Below are positions 56,823 through 64,000 of a DNA stretch of 64,000 nt, piece after piece; position 1 is the first letter of the stretch, and every line of letters begins with the position of its first letter. Location of the stretch: positions 1 through 64,000 of the forward strand of contig NZ_JAELUH010000020.1 of NCBI RefSeq assembly GCF_016429215.1, read 5' to 3'. Under the pieces are notes generated by a model, which made no database searches, had not been told where the DNA came from, and saw only the letters and a list, made by a program, of their open reading frames with translations. A program made the translations under genes and the position numbers. The stretch is from Herbaspirillum sp. ASV7. GTDB lineage: Bacteria > Pseudomonadota > Gammaproteobacteria > Burkholderiales > Burkholderiaceae_D.

Positions 56823-57776
56823 TCAGACTTCCTGGTAGGGATGGGTCTTCTGCCAGTGCTCGGCAATGTCGATACGGCGGCAGATCCACACCTTGTCATG
56901 TGACTGCACGTAGTCGAGGAAGCGCTGCAGGGCGCGGAATCGCCCCGGGCGGCCCAGCAGGCGGCAGTGCATGCCGATGGAGAGCATCTTCGGTGCTTCT
57001 TCGCCCTCTTCGTAGAGCACGTCGAAGCTATCCTTCAGATATTGATAGAAATGCTCGCTGGTGTTGAAGCCCTGCGGCGTGGCGAAGCGCATGTCGTTGG
57101 AGTCCAGCGTGTAAGGCACCACCAGGTGCGGCGCCTTGCTGCCTTCGCTGGTCTGCACCTCGGTCCAGAAGGGCAGGTCGTCGCCGTAGTAGTCGGAGTC
57201 GTAGGCAAAGCCGCCGTGCTCCACCACCAGCTGGCGCGTGTTGGGAGAATCGCGTCCGGTATACCAGCCCAGCGGGGCGCTGCCGGTCAGCTCGCGGAAG
57301 ATCCGCACGGCCTCTTGCATATGGGCGCGCTCGGTTTCGATATCCATGCTCTGGTAATGAATCCAGCGCAGGCCGTGGCAGGCGATCTCGTGGCCCAGTT
57401 CGAGGAAGGCCTGGGTCACGTCGGGTGAGCGTTGCAAGGCCATGGCCACACCAAAGACGGTCAGCGGCAGGCCGCGCTTTTCGAATTCGCGCAGGATGCG
57501 CCAGACGCCCACGCGCGAGCCATATTCGTAGATCGATTCCATCGACATGTGGCGCGCCGGATAGGCCGCCGCACCGACGATTTCGGAGAGGAACTGTTCC
57601 GAGGCGGGATCGCCATGCAGGACGCAGTTCTCACCGCCTTCTTCATAGTTCAGCACGAATTGCAGGGCCACGCGGGCCTGGCCGGGCCAGCGTGCGTGGG
57701 GCGGATTGCGGCCGTAGCCGGCCAGGTCACGAGGGTAGGGTTGTTGCTGGGACATAGCGGGATCGAAGTTGCTCAC
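56823..57776 (-). CDS. puuE: Allantoinase PuuE (polysaccharide-deacetylase fold)
   Basis: A protein of about 317 residues closely matching PuuE of Pseudomonas, the metal-independent allantoinase that opens the hydantoin ring of allantoin to allantoate. Signatures are YPRDLAGYGRNPPHARWPGQ, FVLNYEEGGENCVLHGD, MSMESIYEYGSRVGVWRIL, GWYTGRDSPNTRQLVVEHGG and the terminal HCRLLGRPGRFRALQRF. Start: GTG 57776, or ATG 57755 (MSQQQPYPRD); neither has a strong ribosome site. It is last in the leftward permease-racemase-allantoinase operon, with a terminator after it. Confidence 0.93.
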   Translation of the reverse strand: MSNFDPAMSQQQPYPRDLAGYGRNPPHARWPGQARVALQFVLNYEEGGENCVLHGDPASEQFLSEIVGAAAYPARHMSMESIYEYGSRVGVWRILREFEKRGLPLTVFGVAMALQRSPDVTQAFLELGHEIACHGLRWIHYQSMDIETERAHMQEAVRIFRELTGSAPLGWYTGRDSPNTRQLVVEHGGFAYDSDYYGDDLPFWTEVQTSEGSKAPHLVVPYTLDSNDMRFATPQGFNTSEHFYQYLKDSFDVLYEEGEEAPKMLSIGMHCRLLGRPGRFRALQRFLDYVQSHDKVWICRRIDIAEHWQKTHPYQEV

Positions 57777-57817
57777 AAGGTTGAAACGCAGGGCGCCAGG
57801 GTGCAGCGCCTTGCCGG

Positions 57818-57838
57818 GAATCAGAAATCAGGAATCAG
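57818..57838. repeat. Three tandem 7-mers overlapping the racemase stop
   Basis: GAATCAG, AAATCAG and GAATCAG follow each other at 57818-57838 and run into the racemase stop codon (57835-57837). Related GGAATCA words recur in the spacer at 58570-58616. Confidence 0.7.
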
Positions 57839-58569
57839 GACCGCGCGAATTCACGCAGCAATCCATGGTAGGCCTTGGGCAGCGGCGGCGCCAGTTCTCC
57901 GCGCTTGGCCGTGGCCAGGCCCAGTGCCACAAGGGATTCGGCCAGCTTGACGGCGGCGGTCACGCCATCGATCACGGGCGCGCCAATATCGCGGCTGATG
58001 GCCGCGCACAGGTCGGCCATGCCGGCGCAGCCCAGCACGATGGCTTCGGCACCGTCCTCGGCCAGCACGCGCCGGCATTCGGCGGTGATGCGCGCGCGGG
58101 CGTCGGAGGCTGGGTCTTCAAGGTCGAGCACGGCGATCTCGCAGGCCCGCACATTGCGGCAGAAGCGTTGCATGCCATAGCGCTCGGCCAGGTGCCAGGC
58201 CATGCCGCTGGTGCGCGCCAGCGTGGTGACCACCGAGAACGAAGGCGCTATCAGGCTGGCCATGTGCATGGCTGCTTCGGCAATCCCGATCACCGGTCCG
58301 CGCGCCAGTTCGCGTGCGGCCGACAGGCCCGGGTCGCCAAAGCAGGCAATCACGTAGGCATCCACCCCCTCACGTTCACCACGGTCGATTTCCTGCAGCA
58401 GGCCGGGGACGGCCAGTGCCTCGTCGTAGTGACTCTCGATGGAGGCCGGGCCCATCTGCGGGCTGACACCGGTGATTTCGGTGCCCGGGGCCGCAACAGC
58501 GCGTGCGCAGGCGGTCATGGCATCGGTCATCGAGACGGTGGTGTTGGGATTGATCAGCTTGATGCGCAT
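57835..58569 (-). CDS. hpxA: Allantoin/hydantoin racemase (HpxA-like, Asp/Glu racemase superfamily)
   Basis: A 244-residue cofactor-independent racemase. It begins MRIKLINPNTTVSMTDAMTA, the hydantoin-racemase hallmark, and has the two catalytic Cys in YVIACFGDPGLSA and IVLGCAGMADL. In purine breakdown HpxA interconverts R- and S-allantoin so that all can be hydrolysed. The length fits (about 245). I start at ATG 58569; 36 codons of in-frame extension upstream are not family-like. Genes on both sides (NCS1 permease, PuuE) support allantoin as substrate. Confidence 0.92.
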   Translation of the reverse strand: MRIKLINPNTTVSMTDAMTACARAVAAPGTEITGVSPQMGPASIESHYDEALAVPGLLQEIDRGEREGVDAYVIACFGDPGLSAARELARGPVIGIAEAAMHMASLIAPSFSVVTTLARTSGMAWHLAERYGMQRFCRNVRACEIAVLDLEDPASDARARITAECRRVLAEDGAEAIVLGCAGMADLCAAISRDIGAPVIDGVTAAVKLAESLVALGLATAKRGELAPPLPKAYHGLLREFARS

Positions 58570-58616
58570 TGCTCGTTCCTTGATTCCTTGTTGCCTTGAT
58601 TCCTGGGTCCTCGTGC

Positions 58617-60062
58617 TCAGCCCTTGCGTACCAGCATCAGGTAGAACAACGCGCCCAGCGCCGCCCCGATGAACCACGAGAAGTCCGCCGCGCCGCGCAG
58701 TTGCGGCAGCATCACGCAGGCCACGCAGACGGCTGCGGCCAGCACCAGCGCCTTGACCGCGTCGCGATTGACGCCGTTGGTGTACCAGTAGCGGCCTTCG
58801 GGGCGCATGGTGTAGAGGTCTTCCACCTTGACCTGGCCGCGCTTGATCAGGTAGTAGTCGGCCAGCAGGATGCCATACAGGGGACCGATGAAGCCGCCCA
58901 GCACGTCCAGGGTGTAGTGGATCACCTCCGGGTTGCCGAACAGGTTCCAGGGCGTGATGAAGATCGAGGCGGTGGCGGCGATCATGCCACCGGCGCGCCA
59001 GCTGATGCGGCTGGGCGAGAGGTTGGAGAAGTCGAACGCCGCCGAGACGAAGTTGGCCACGATGTTGATGCCGATGGTGGCCGTCAGGAAGGTCAGCGCG
59101 CCGATCACCGCAGCGGTGGTGTTGTCGATGCGCGAGACGGTTTCCACCGGGTCGGTGATCAGTTCGCCGAAGACCGCGATGGTGGCCGAGGTGGTCACCA
59201 CGGTGACGATCGAGAAGGCCAGGAAGTTGACCGGCAAGCCCCAGAAATTGCCGCGCTTCACATCGGCGAAGGTGTGGCAGTAGCGCGAGAAGTCACCGAA
59301 GTTGAGCATCGGCCCCGAGAAGTAGGACACCACCAGCGAGATGGCCGTGATCATCACCGACACCGCCGCCCAGCCGCTGTACTTGATCTCGCCGAGGTTC
59401 AGGCCGACGTTCTGCCAGCCGGCCTTGAAGATCATCCAGCCGGCCAGGATGAACATGACCACGTAGACAGCGGGACCGGCGAAGTCGATGAACTTCTTGA
59501 TGGTCTCCATGCCGTTCCAGAACACCAGTGCCTGCAACACCCACAGCAGCAGGAAGCCGCCCCAGCCCAGCGCCGAGAGTCCGGCGAAGGAGTGCACGTG
59601 GACGTCGGCATAGGGTTTGAGCTCGGGGAAGAACTTGATGATCACCACCACGAAGGCGGCCGAGGCCAGGTAGGTCTGGATGCCGTACCAGGCCACGGCG
59701 ATGAGGCCGCGGATCATGGCCGGCACGTTGGCGCCGAGCACGCCGAAGGACAGCCGGCTCATCACCGGATAGGGCACGCCATGCGCCTGGCTGGGGCGCG
59801 CCACCAGGTTGCACAGCAGGTAGACGATGCTGATGCCCACCAGCAGCGAGATGAGTACCTGCCAGCTGGTCAGGCCCAGCGCGAACAGGCTGCCGGCGAA
59901 CACGTAGCCGCCCACGCTGTGGACGTCGGACATCCAGAAGGCAAAGATGTTGTAGGAACCCCAGGTCTGGTGCTTCAGCGGGGCGAGGTCTTCATTGCTC
60001 AGGCGCGCGTCGTCGGCGCCGGTGGGATAGCTGCTGGCTGCGGGGGAAGCGTCGATGGTCAT
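58617..60062 (-). CDS. NCS1 family permease for allantoin/purine-type substrate
   Basis: A 481-residue inner-membrane symporter of the nucleobase-cation-symport-1 family, with about twelve helices. Family features are HQTWGSYNIFAFWMSDVHSV, ARPSQAHGVPYPVMSRLSFG, AWYGIQTYLASAA and the C-terminal LDVLGGFIGPLYGILLADYY. Known members import allantoin, hydantoins, uracil or cytosine; operon partners point to allantoin. I start at MTIDASPAASS (ATG 60062) with GGAG upstream. It is first in the permease-racemase-allantoinase operon. Confidence 0.93.
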   Translation of the reverse strand: MTIDASPAASSYPTGADDARLSNEDLAPLKHQTWGSYNIFAFWMSDVHSVGGYVFAGSLFALGLTSWQVLISLLVGISIVYLLCNLVARPSQAHGVPYPVMSRLSFGVLGANVPAMIRGLIAVAWYGIQTYLASAAFVVVIIKFFPELKPYADVHVHSFAGLSALGWGGFLLLWVLQALVFWNGMETIKKFIDFAGPAVYVVMFILAGWMIFKAGWQNVGLNLGEIKYSGWAAVSVMITAISLVVSYFSGPMLNFGDFSRYCHTFADVKRGNFWGLPVNFLAFSIVTVVTTSATIAVFGELITDPVETVSRIDNTTAAVIGALTFLTATIGINIVANFVSAAFDFSNLSPSRISWRAGGMIAATASIFITPWNLFGNPEVIHYTLDVLGGFIGPLYGILLADYYLIKRGQVKVEDLYTMRPEGRYWYTNGVNRDAVKALVLAAAVCVACVMLPQLRGAADFSWFIGAALGALFYLMLVRKG

Positions 60063-60089
60063 GGCCGGTCTCCGTCCTGTGAGGGGTTG

Positions 60090-60122
60090 GGTAGAACAAA
60101 ACACGCCCGGCCAAGGCCGGGC
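60090..60122 (-). terminator. Terminator between the GntR and permease genes
   Basis: GCCCGGCC (60105-60112) and GGCCGGGC (60115-60122) form a compact stem. Read leftward, it is followed by GTGTTTTGTTC. It would end the GntR transcript just before the permease gene, which then needs its own promoter or read-through. Confidence 0.6.
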
Positions 60123-60286
60123 AGTTCAGCGGACTTCCTGCATGCTCTGTGGCATGTATGTGGTCGCGCGGGTCCTGCTTGAGCCGCGCGACGTGGCCCT
60201 GTTTCCAACTTCTGGTTACCAAATCCTGTTTCCAGTTGCCCGGCTTTCAAGTGGTGCAAAAGCCGGTGTGCGCGCCGGACCGTGGG

Positions 60287-61051
60287 TCACAGTCCCTTGC
60301 CGAGCACGGCGCGCAGATCGAATTGGTCATCCGCATCCGGCCGTACCCGGTCCTCGCACAAATGCAAGTGATGTGCCATATGCCCCTGGGCGGCTTGGAT
60401 GTCGCCTTTTTCCAGGGCTTCCAGCACGGTCTCGTGTTCGTCGAAGGAGCAGGCGTTGTGGCCCGGCGCCTCCGTTTTTGCAATCATCAGCGTGGTGCGC
60501 GAGACCAGCTTGCGCAGCGTCTCCACCAGCAGCGCATTGCCGGTCAGCTCGGCCAGGGCCAGGTGGAACTGGGCTGAAAGCCTGATCCAGCGCGGCCGGT
60601 CGCCGTTGAGATAGCAGTCGCGTTCTTCTTCCACCATGCGCCGCAGGCCGGCGATCTGGCGCGTGCCAGCCTCCCGTCCCACCTTCTCCAGCACCGCGTG
60701 TTCGAGGATGTTGCGCAGTTCGAACATGTCGCGCACCTCGGCATGCGAGGGGCTGGCGATGAAGGCGCCACGATTGGCTTCCAGGTCCACCATGCCTTCC
60801 GAGGCCAGGCGCGCCAATACCTTGCGCACCGTGTGGCGGGCCGTGTCGTAGATCTGGCACAGGGTCTGCTCGGTCAGCTTGGTGCGCGGCGGCAGCCGGT
60901 GTTCCATGATGGCGTCGTAGATGTCCTGGTACATCCTTTCCTCGACCGCCCCGGTGCTCTCGCGCTCACGCGTGGCGGAGGGGCGGGCGGTTTTGCTGGC
61001 TTTGTTCATGATGCTCATGCTCTGGCTGTGGATTGCTGTCTGGATGGTCAT
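60287..61051 (-). CDS. GntR/FCD family regulator of the allantoin cluster
   Basis: A protein of about 254 residues. The GntR winged helix (YQDIYDAIMEHRLPPRTKLTE, CQIYDTARHTVRKVLARL) is followed by an FCD domain (about 100-235) with HLALAEL and DEHETVLEALEKGD carrying putative metal ligands. Start: ATG 61051, 61018 or 61009 (MNKASKTARPS); no clear ribosome site decides. It lies upstream of the permease operon and probably controls it in response to a ureide. Its domain plan is like that of the GntR protein at 24.5 kb, the two clusters having matched regulators. Confidence 0.9.
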   Translation of the reverse strand: MTIQTAIHSQSMSIMNKASKTARPSATRERESTGAVEERMYQDIYDAIMEHRLPPRTKLTEQTLCQIYDTARHTVRKVLARLASEGMVDLEANRGAFIASPSHAEVRDMFELRNILEHAVLEKVGREAGTRQIAGLRRMVEEERDCYLNGDRPRWIRLSAQFHLALAELTGNALLVETLRKLVSRTTLMIAKTEAPGHNACSFDEHETVLEALEKGDIQAAQGHMAHHLHLCEDRVRPDADDQFDLRAVLGKGL

Positions 61052-61056
61052 TGCCG

Positions 61057-61087
61057 GTCAACAACAAGATGCATGGATCGTCAACAA
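61057..61087. promoter_or_regulatory. GTCAACAA direct repeats at the GntR start
   Basis: GTCAACAA occurs at 61057-61064 and 61080-61087, 23 bases apart, immediately upstream of the longest GntR reading. Possible autoregulatory half-sites; the regulator is a guess. Confidence 0.35.
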
Positions 61088-61264
61088 TCTGAAAATGAAT
61101 TTGCAACAAAACGGGGCTTATTCTGCACCAAAAAGAATGCCGTGTGTCCCTCTTTGGTTCAGGGATTGCCCCGATTTCGTTGCTGCGTTGCAGCGCCATC
61201 CGGCTATAGCCAGCCTGGAGAGGCCTGGCCACAGCATGTTGCAAAGCGTAATCCGCCTTCGAAA

Positions 61265-61356
61265 ATTGTCGCCAATCCTGTTGCCAATCTTTGGCAATAG
61301 CGTGTGCGAAAAGCCTTGCCTCCCTGAGCAGGATTGCGGACAGGATGGTTGCCAAT
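61265..61356. promoter_or_regulatory. Cluster of GCCAAT words and a TTGCCAA palindrome
   Basis: TTGCCAATCTTTGGCAA at 61281-61297 is an inverted repeat (7-bp arms, 3-base centre). TTGCCAAT recurs at 61349-61356 and GCCAAT near 61271. The cluster lies in the 406-base spacer between the adenine deaminase and GntR genes and may bind a regulator of the purine genes. The rest of this spacer shows no gene. Confidence 0.4.
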
Positions 61357-61401
61357 CGCCTTCAACGGGTATGCAAGAAACGTGCTTGATCGTGAGGAAG
61401 T

Positions 61402-61430
61402 AAAAAAAACGCCCGGCATGGGCCGGGCGT
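61402..61430 (-). terminator. Terminator of the adenine deaminase gene
   Basis: ACGCCCGGC (61409-61417) pairs with GCCGGGCGT (61422-61430). Read leftward, eight T follow the stem. Confidence 0.9.
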
Positions 61431-61457
61431 CGGGCGCAGGCGAGAAGCTGCAGGCCA

Positions 61458-62528
<1,071 letters not shown>

Positions 62529-62611
62529 TCAAAAATGGCAAGAACAGGGAAAAGCGACGGCAGGATGGCAGGTCGTGCCAGCATAGCCGCCTCCCGGACC
62601 CCGCATTATCA

Positions 62612-62627
62612 CGCAAATCCCATACCT
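62612..62627 (-). promoter_or_regulatory. Weak sigma-54-like promoter before adenine deaminase
   Basis: On the minus strand AGGTATGGGATTTGCG has GG and GC 10 bases apart with a TTTGC -12 element, about 100 bases before the ATG. The -24 element matches poorly and no NtrC palindrome is visible, so this is only a candidate. Confidence 0.25.
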
Positions 62628-62801
62628 GGCTCCAGCATTGCCGGCCCCGTGCTGAACCTTGGCGGCTTTGTCCTGTCCTCAGTAGCAGCATGGCCGCGGT
62701 CCGTCTCTGTCCCAAAGGGCGGGAGTGAGGTAAAGATCCGCTGAAATTTCGCCGACGGCCATCAAGCCATGTTTAAATACCAAGCTTCTTGGGGGAAATA
62801 G

Positions 62802-63359
62802 ATGCGTAAGAACATGCGTAAGATGATCAGGGGTTCATTGCCCTGTCTGTTGTCCATGCCGATGCTGGCAGCCTTGACGGCCTGTTCGATCATGCCGTGG
62901 AGCGAGAAGGAAGATCCGACCGTGGTTCCCTTCAAGACCATCATGAGCGGTTCCTACCAGGGGTTCCTCAAGAACTGGGATGACCAGCGCCAGCCGGTCT
63001 TCTGTGCGCTCATCCGCAACCGCGAGGAGTGGGAGCAGTGGATGAGGGCTGCCCCGACCCAGGGTGACAAGCGCCCCACGGGGCCGTCTTCCGATCACTT
63101 CGAACTCAAGCAGTACCTGGTGGTGGCGCGCACCATGTCGGCCCCCGACGCGGCCGAGCGCCCGCATGTCTTCACCCCGCTGTCGGTCAGCCTGCGCGAA
63201 GGCACGCTGCGGCTGAACTACCTCTACCGCGCCCCGGCCTCGGGGGCTTCCTACAAGATCAAGGATTACCTGATGGTGGCCATTCCCAAGGAACGCTTCA
63301 CGACCGGGGCGGTGGTGTTCTATGAGAATGATCGCAAGGTGTGCGAAGTAGTACGCTGA
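62802..63359 (+). CDS. Hypothetical lipoprotein (185 aa)
   Basis: A 185-residue lipoprotein with lipobox LTAC (Cys near residue 28, after PCLLSMPMLAALTAC). The mature part includes FKTIMSGSYQGFLKNWDDQR, REEWEQWMRAAP and a beta-rich C-terminus (TGAVVFYENDRKVCEVV). It resembles small secreted proteins with a protease-complex-inhibitor-like fold, but I do not recognise a family with confidence. ATG 62802 follows GGGGGAAATAG. It stands alone, opposite to its neighbours. Confidence 0.75.
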   Translation: MRKNMRKMIRGSLPCLLSMPMLAALTACSIMPWSEKEDPTVVPFKTIMSGSYQGFLKNWDDQRQPVFCALIRNREEWEQWMRAAPTQGDKRPTGPSSDHFELKQYLVVARTMSAPDAAERPHVFTPLSVSLREGTLRLNYLYRAPASGASYKIKDYLMVAIPKERFTTGAVVFYENDRKVCEVVR

Positions 63360-63448
63360 CGGACCAGCCTCGCCACACTATCGTCAAAGAACCGGTCGTC
63401 ATGATCGGGTTGACCTGATTTTCGATCTATGTGCGCTACCCGTCTTCG

Positions 63449-63820
63449 TCAGACTGTTGTCAATTTGATGGGTTTGATCAGGCTTTCCGCCGGGATGCCC
63501 AGACCTTGATTGAGCTTCCAGATCATTGCCAATGTGAGGGGGCGCTTTCGGTTCAGGATTTCGTACACACGGTTCGAGCGGCCAATGAAGGGTTCGAGAT
63601 CCTTCACGGTCAGGCCAGCTTGCTCCATACGAAACTTGATCGCTTCCACCGGGTCCGGCAGGTCGATGGGAAAGTGCCGCGTTTCGTAGGCTTGCACCAG
63701 CGTTACCAACACGTCCAGCCGGTCTCCTTCAGGTGTATTGAGCTTGGCCGACATCAGTCCATCGATCTCGCGCAACGTGGCGCGATAATCTGCATCGGTC
63801 TTGATTGGCTTGATCTCCAT
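63449..63820 (-). CDS. higA: HigA-type antitoxin (HTH, Xre family)
   Basis: A 123-residue antitoxin. The N-terminal region (MEIKPIKTDADYRATLREID) and the C-terminal helix-turn-helix (GLTVKDLEPFIGRSNRVYEIL, NRKRPLTLAMIWKLNQGL) are typical of HigA partners of HigB toxins. It would bind both HigB and its own promoter. It starts at ATG 63820, 10 bases after the TAA of a HigB-like frame, the normal toxin-first order. Since the toxin frame appears broken, the antitoxin may be solitary. Confidence 0.88.
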   Translation of the reverse strand: MEIKPIKTDADYRATLREIDGLMSAKLNTPEGDRLDVLVTLVQAYETRHFPIDLPDPVEAIKFRMEQAGLTVKDLEPFIGRSNRVYEILNRKRPLTLAMIWKLNQGLGIPAESLIKPIKLTTV

Positions 63821-63830
63821 GTCGGTTCCC

Positions 63831-64000
63831 TTAAATCGTCTGTGCGTCAATGCGGTCATACTGGGCATGTGTTCCGATGAAGCGGACGTAGACGACGCGA
63901 TAGTGAAGTTGGCCTCAATCAAGTCGGGGGGAAAGACTCGCCGGGCGCGTGGACCATAGCAGCCAGTTGTGCAGCAATCGGCGTCCTCAATGAAAAACAC
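63831..64000 (-). pseudogene. HigB-like toxin 3' end, frame-broken and cut by the window edge
   Basis: Reading leftward to the TAA at 63831-63833, the frame gives YRVVYVRFIGTHAQYDRIDA then QTI, the HigB C-terminal signature. Upstream, the same frame hits a TGA at 63917-63915, while a neighbouring frame continues as FPPDLIEANF. A single-base loss near 63903 (AACTTC-ACTATCGC) would explain this, and a run of six G lies at 63926-63931. The 5' part lies beyond the window, so inactivation is likely but not certain; a sequencing error is possible. Confidence 0.6.

Noticed and set aside
58596-60182. 528-codon frame opposite the NCS1 permease
   Set aside because: The His/Asp/Gly-rich sequence is typical of reverse reading through a membrane-protein gene.
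61237-61256. Second sigma-54 site (minus strand CGGATTACGCTTTGCA) for the GntR gene
   Set aside because: Only GG and TTTGCA fit. The -24 element is poor and the spacing to the gene start is long.

Overview
The window is a GC-rich bacterial chromosome segment, most likely from a betaproteobacterium of the Oxalobacteraceae, Herbaspirillum-like. This rests on recognisable protein families and gene order (pilT/yggS/proC, ubiA, ugpBAEC, OxyR, kdpFABCDE, purine-nitrogen genes). No database search was possible. There are no rRNA or tRNA genes, insertion sequences, prophages or CRISPR arrays that I can see.

Layout. 1-9.6 kb is core: the end of ilvC, a GGDEF/EAL signalling protein coupled to a PhnD-like binding protein, glutathione peroxidase, a PilT ATPase divergent from yggS-proC-nlpD, a thiopurine methyltransferase and ubiA. 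9.8-14.3 kb is the glycerol-3-phosphate ABC importer ugpBAEC behind a candidate Pho box. 14.4-17.6 kb holds an MNT nucleotidyltransferase antitoxin with a broken HEPN toxin, OxyR, a PPK2 polyphosphate kinase and an unknown gene. 17.9-24.4 kb carries a membrane phosphoesterase, a GlxA-type regulator divergent from an MFS transporter, a TetR regulator with its likely target reductase, a cloverleaf palindromic repeat and a luciferase-like oxidoreductase.

24.5-35.1 kb is a nitrogen-scavenging island. A leftward operon (SnoaL-like protein, deacetylase-like protein, amidase, GntR regulator) diverges from a rightward operon. The rightward operon encodes a branched-chain-type ABC importer whose second permease and both ATPases are fused in one 859-residue chain, then HpxZ-like and HpxW-like (oxamate amidohydrolase) proteins. 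Its promoter is a textbook sigma-54 site with an NtrC palindrome upstream and a 14-bp perfect hairpin in the leader. I infer import and breakdown of an oxamate/oxalurate-like purine degradation product under nitrogen limitation.

35.3-48.2 kb holds a membrane diguanylate cyclase and the potassium regulon: a 37-residue unannotated membrane peptide, kdpF, kdpA, kdpB, kdpC, a terminator, then kdpD-kdpE. A TorF-type porin gene nearby carries an 18/19 copy of a kdp promoter element and may be co-regulated. 48.3-56.7 kb has an ECHDC3-like crotonase and a 2242-residue CdiA/FHA-type exoprotein with an AT-rich, unrecognised C-terminal toxin region and an adjacent putative immunity gene, without a CdiB transporter in view.

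56.8-62.5 kb is a second purine-nitrogen cluster, all leftward: adenine deaminase, GntR regulator, NCS1 permease, allantoin/hydantoin racemase and PuuE-type allantoinase. The window ends with a small lipoprotein and a HigA antitoxin next to a frame-broken HigB remnant cut by the window edge.
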